Shown: in pieces, positions 60,990-64,000 of the stretch
How positions within the stretch are numbered: the stretch's first letter is position 1
How the letters are laid out: the number at the start of each line of letters is the position of its first letter
Origin: Beroe forskalii
Lineage: Eukaryota; Ctenophora; Nuda; Beroida; Beroidae
Direction of reading: 5' to 3'
Assembly (NCBI GenBank): GCA_011033025.1
Contig: WFMF01000177.1
Span: forward strand, 1-64,000
Length of the DNA stretch: 64,000 bases
Translations under genes and position numbers: made by a program
The notes under the pieces: model-generated
The model's database searches: none
What the model was told of the DNA's origin: nothing
Seen by the model: the letters and a program-made list of their open reading frames with translations, nothing else

Positions 60990-63579
60990 GTGCAAGCTCA
61001 TCAGAACTAAAATCTCTTGGATGTTGGATAAGAGATAGGAACGATAACCCAGACTACCCCGTCATTTCCTCGCTGGAAAATAACAGTATACATCTGTTAG
61101 ACAACTATTGGGATAGACCAGATCCCATTTTTGGTGGGTGCAGTTGTTGTGGTGATATCAAACTTGGCGCAATGAAAAATTGGCCGAATACTCCCACACA
61201 AATGATTTTTGGAACTCCCCTGAGGCAGTGTCGGAACACCAATCAACTTGAAAATTTCAGTGGCTGTATTCTCGTCTACAAGCTCCATGCACTGAAAGTT
61301 TCAAGTTGATGGGGGCCTCCCGTGCTGCCCCAGTGGGGTTTGAAAGTTTTTGATGACGTCATGTTGTCGGTCAATACTTATTGTGCCGAGTATAATTATT
61401 TAACTAAACATGGATATGCTGATATGTCATGAATGTTGCGAATTTTGTAGCATCACCTAAGTCTGTGTTAACTTTAGGTCCATAAGAAAAAACGTCTTTA
61501 TTCCTTTATTCCTCAATTAATTGAGACATGTTTTTGAGACAGTTCATGGAATAAGTAAATTATACCTTCCATGAAAAATTCATTAATATTATTATGAATA
61601 TTGTTATGAAAACTTCGTTATTACCGTGAATTATTATAAATTTATTCATTTATTATCACCACCAAAACCGTTGGACGGTTGGTCTAGTAACCCCCCGCTA
61701 GTTTGGATGTGATCAGCCCATTTTGTCTCTTTTCAGGTTCCGTTGTCACATCCAAACCCGCGGGGTTACTAGACCAACCGTCCAACGGTTTTGTGGTGAT
61801 ATCTGACAGATATTTAGTTTGAAGCCATGTAACTTGCCAAAATGCAGTTTGAACCCACGTAACTTGCCCTCACGTAGCCCAAACCCACGTTACTAGCCCA
61901 CGCGCAAGTCTAACCCACGCAACTTACCCTGACGAAGTCCAAACCTACGTTATTCTAACTTGGAATTACTAGAATTGATACATTTCTTAATTTCTAAAAA
62001 TCTTCCACGTGAACTCACGTGCTGAAATATAGTAACCGATTTAATTTCACGTGCAATAGTCATATTTGAACTCATTTCAACGTGATCAAGTCGAAAATCC
62101 CGTGTGAATATCAATTTCTTCAAATCCCCTAATTTCTACAAAACGTCCGCGTGAACTCACGTGCTTCACTAATCCATCGTATATTTCCCATCCCAATTCA
62201 CTGCCAGACATGTAGAAACCATTATCAGTTCACCAACGTATCACTGAATAGGACTACAGATCAAATTTTTGTCATAAACATAATTTCAATCAATTTGCAG
62301 TTCAATTTTTAGAAGCCTCACACGACAACAATCTTCGACCGATCGCCCTGAAACTAGTTTTATAGCTAAAGCTCAAGGTCTAAAAGCAGCATATCAAAGT
62401 AAAACATAATCCGATGAAAACTCTTTGAGTTGGAGATGTCCAAAGTAGCGCAAAATAGCGTTTTATCACAAAATACGCTATTTTAGTGGTTTTACGCGAT
62501 TTTGATGACGTCATCACAGCACCCAAATAGGCTCAAACCAACTTCCCATATAGCCTACAAGGCAATTCTGCCTTAGTAAAACATACTTTGACTGGTCTCA
62601 TCTCAAGATAAGTCGCAGTTCATGACATCTCTCTCGTTAAAGTTTTGTCCTATAATTTGGAAATTGATTTTTCACCGTACCTTAGAAAATCGCGTATATC
62701 TCGATGAAAAATCGAGATAGCCCAATGATCCATATGATTTTCTGAAAGCTCTTTAAATTTCCAACTAACGATTTTTCAACATTTTTGAGCTATCTCCATT
62801 CCTTTTTGGTGAAAAATGCGCATAAAGATGGCCTATTCTCGCTAAAAAAGCAATAAAATTTCGCTAAATTGATGACGTCATAGTGACGTGATAATGACGT
62901 CACCAGAACTTCTCTTATAGCCTATAACATTTTCCCATCTTAGATCAACAAAACCTGACCTCGATCATGGCTCTACCATTTCCCGTTCTTGACATCTCGG
63001 CTTAGCAAATTTGCTCCCAATTATCATGATATAATATTAGTCTATCACCCTGTGACACTCGTTCCTCTCATATAAACCCTGGCCAGTCTTTTTTATTACC
63101 GCGGGGGGTTACCGCCCTGGCCAGGGCGGGAATAATTATGAATTATTTCCTTATATTATTATCATGATTTATTCATTACTTCCTTGAATTAATGTGTTTT
63201 TATTTCAGTCATGTGCTCGAGCAGCAGCTGCTCAAGGATTTAATGTTTTTGCAGTTTCAAACAGAGGCAGTCGAAGGGGAGGTAAGAAAGATTCAGTCTT
63301 TAATTGAAACCTGCACTTTAATACCATCATAAAAGCCCCAATGTCCGAAAAAGATATGGCTCAAAAATATCATTACTTTTCTCTAAAAGAGGGATCATTG
63401 TTAGAATCTTCCACTTGATTTTATGTAAGGGTGGTCCATTTGCTTAAAATGCGTTATTTCAGGAGAATGCTTTTCCTCTTGTTCTGCAGCAAAGGATTTT
63501 GCGGACTCTGGACATATAGACGCCAGGTGTGCTGGTGGCACGGGAGGGTGGTTCAGTATGAACGTCTACTCTCTAGATG
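60990..63579 (+). CDS. Secreted GCW-type cysteine-domain protein, partial
   Basis: Three exons spell out a domain I know from cnidarian and lancelet secreted proteins, usually unnamed: GCW near its start, then C-A-x-A-A...GFxVFA, then a Cys-rich end. Exon 60990-61133 follows TTTTGCAG and encodes SSELKSLGCWIRDRN...HLLDNYWDRPDP. Exon 63209-63281 encodes SCARAAAAQGFNVFAVSNRG. Exon 63463-63579 encodes GECFSSCSAAKDFADSGHID...GGWFSMNVYSL, with donor gtgggt. The second and third exons join cleanly. The first ends one base out of phase with the second if the obvious donor after TTTTTG is used. A missed small exon or a homopolymer error is possible. The start, signal peptide and 3' end were not found, so the gene is partial. 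Confidence 0.65.
61655..61800. mobile_element. Hairpin element, arms about 57 bp
   Basis: ATCACCACCAAAACCGTTGG starts the left arm; CCAACGGTTTTGTGGTGAT ends the right. The arms also share GACGGTTGGTCTAGTAACCC and GTTTGGATGTGA, with a loop of about 30 bases. It lies in an intron of the GCW gene. It has no coding capacity, so it is a foldback transposon or a hairpin RNA candidate. Confidence 0.8.
61822..61951. repeat. Diverged 30-bp tandem repeat
   Basis: AACCCACGTAACTTGCCCTC and ACGTAGCCCA recur about four times with changes (AACTTGCC, TACTAGCC, AACTTACC). Confidence 0.75.
62400..62960. repeat. Dispersed-repeat-like block with three TGACGTCA cores
   Basis: TTTTGATGACGTCATCAC (62,502), AATTGATGACGTCATAGTGA (62,868) and ATAATGACGTCACC (62,891) bracket a low-complexity stretch with AAAATCGCGTATATCTCGAT and GAGCTATCTCCATTCC. 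It does not code. It looks like part of a longer repeat family, not the compact element at 985. Confidence 0.4.
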
Positions 63580-64000
63580 GTGGGTTGTGCTTGTGGCTAT
63601 GCAGTTTTGGTTTCTCATTCACTTTTTTTAAAGTTACAACATGCTCTGAGTTTTTATTGTTGGGTTTACAAGTTCGAGTCGACACTAGACAAAAAATAGG
63701 ATTTGTTGCACCTAATTCCTCAATTTCGCCACAGTAACAATGTACCTTGGGTGCATAAAGAATAAAATGTCTGGATACCTGATAAAGGACATGGAAGGAA
63801 CACACCCGGCCCTCTTCGGACAGCCCCACAAAAGGGAGTACAGCATAGAGAAGTGTGCTGCAATAGCTAGGAGTAGAGGTAATTAACATCCCCCTTTTTC
63901 CTGCGGATCTTGTCATAAAACACTCAAATTTCAGACATGTTGAGAAACAAATTTACATATTTGCAATTAGTGTTAAGTAACTATTTGCACATGAAATTTC

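Overview
The window is nuclear DNA of an animal, read from a long AT-rich chromosome piece. Its genes are split by GT-AG introns, its coding exons match animal families, and its spaces are filled with short inverted-repeat elements and minisatellites. A marine invertebrate is likely. A cnidarian is my best guess, because a secreted GCW-type cysteine domain at the right end is one I remember mainly from cnidarians and lancelets. This guess is inference only. There are no bacterial, phage or CRISPR features.

Left third (1-28,200). This part is repeat-rich and gene-poor. It holds a 29-bp minisatellite (3,461-4,370) and many copies of a short palindromic element built around ATAATGACGTCA. Two unrecognised minus-strand genes lie here (about 9.3-17.5 kb and 26.2-28.1 kb). 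They share homologous exons, so they look like paralogues. A small plus-strand gene (22.2-23.1 kb) encodes a signal peptide followed by a dibasic and acidic propeptide.

Middle (28,200-38,300). No gene was found. The stretch holds scattered hairpin elements and a few element copies.

Right half (38,300-56,500). Three minus-strand genes lie head to tail: methionine aminopeptidase 1 (56.5-51.9 kb), an unrecognised acidic, Ser/Pro-rich protein of about 1,014 residues (50.9-45.3 kb), and a La/SSB RNA-binding protein (44.6-38.3 kb). Exons and phases could be followed through all three. One La intron carries a 2.7-kb minisatellite. METAP1 has a one-base frameshift at a run of four C.

Right end (57,000-64,000). 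A GC-rich repeat field surrounds a 24-bp satellite of about 45 copies. Two miniature transposons with clear terminal repeats follow. A partial plus-strand gene for a secreted GCW-domain protein runs towards the window edge.

The genes do not form an obvious pathway. METAP1 trims the initiator methionine from nascent proteins and La protects RNA polymerase III transcripts; both are housekeeping functions. All exon models come from reading splice sites by eye and have no transcript support.
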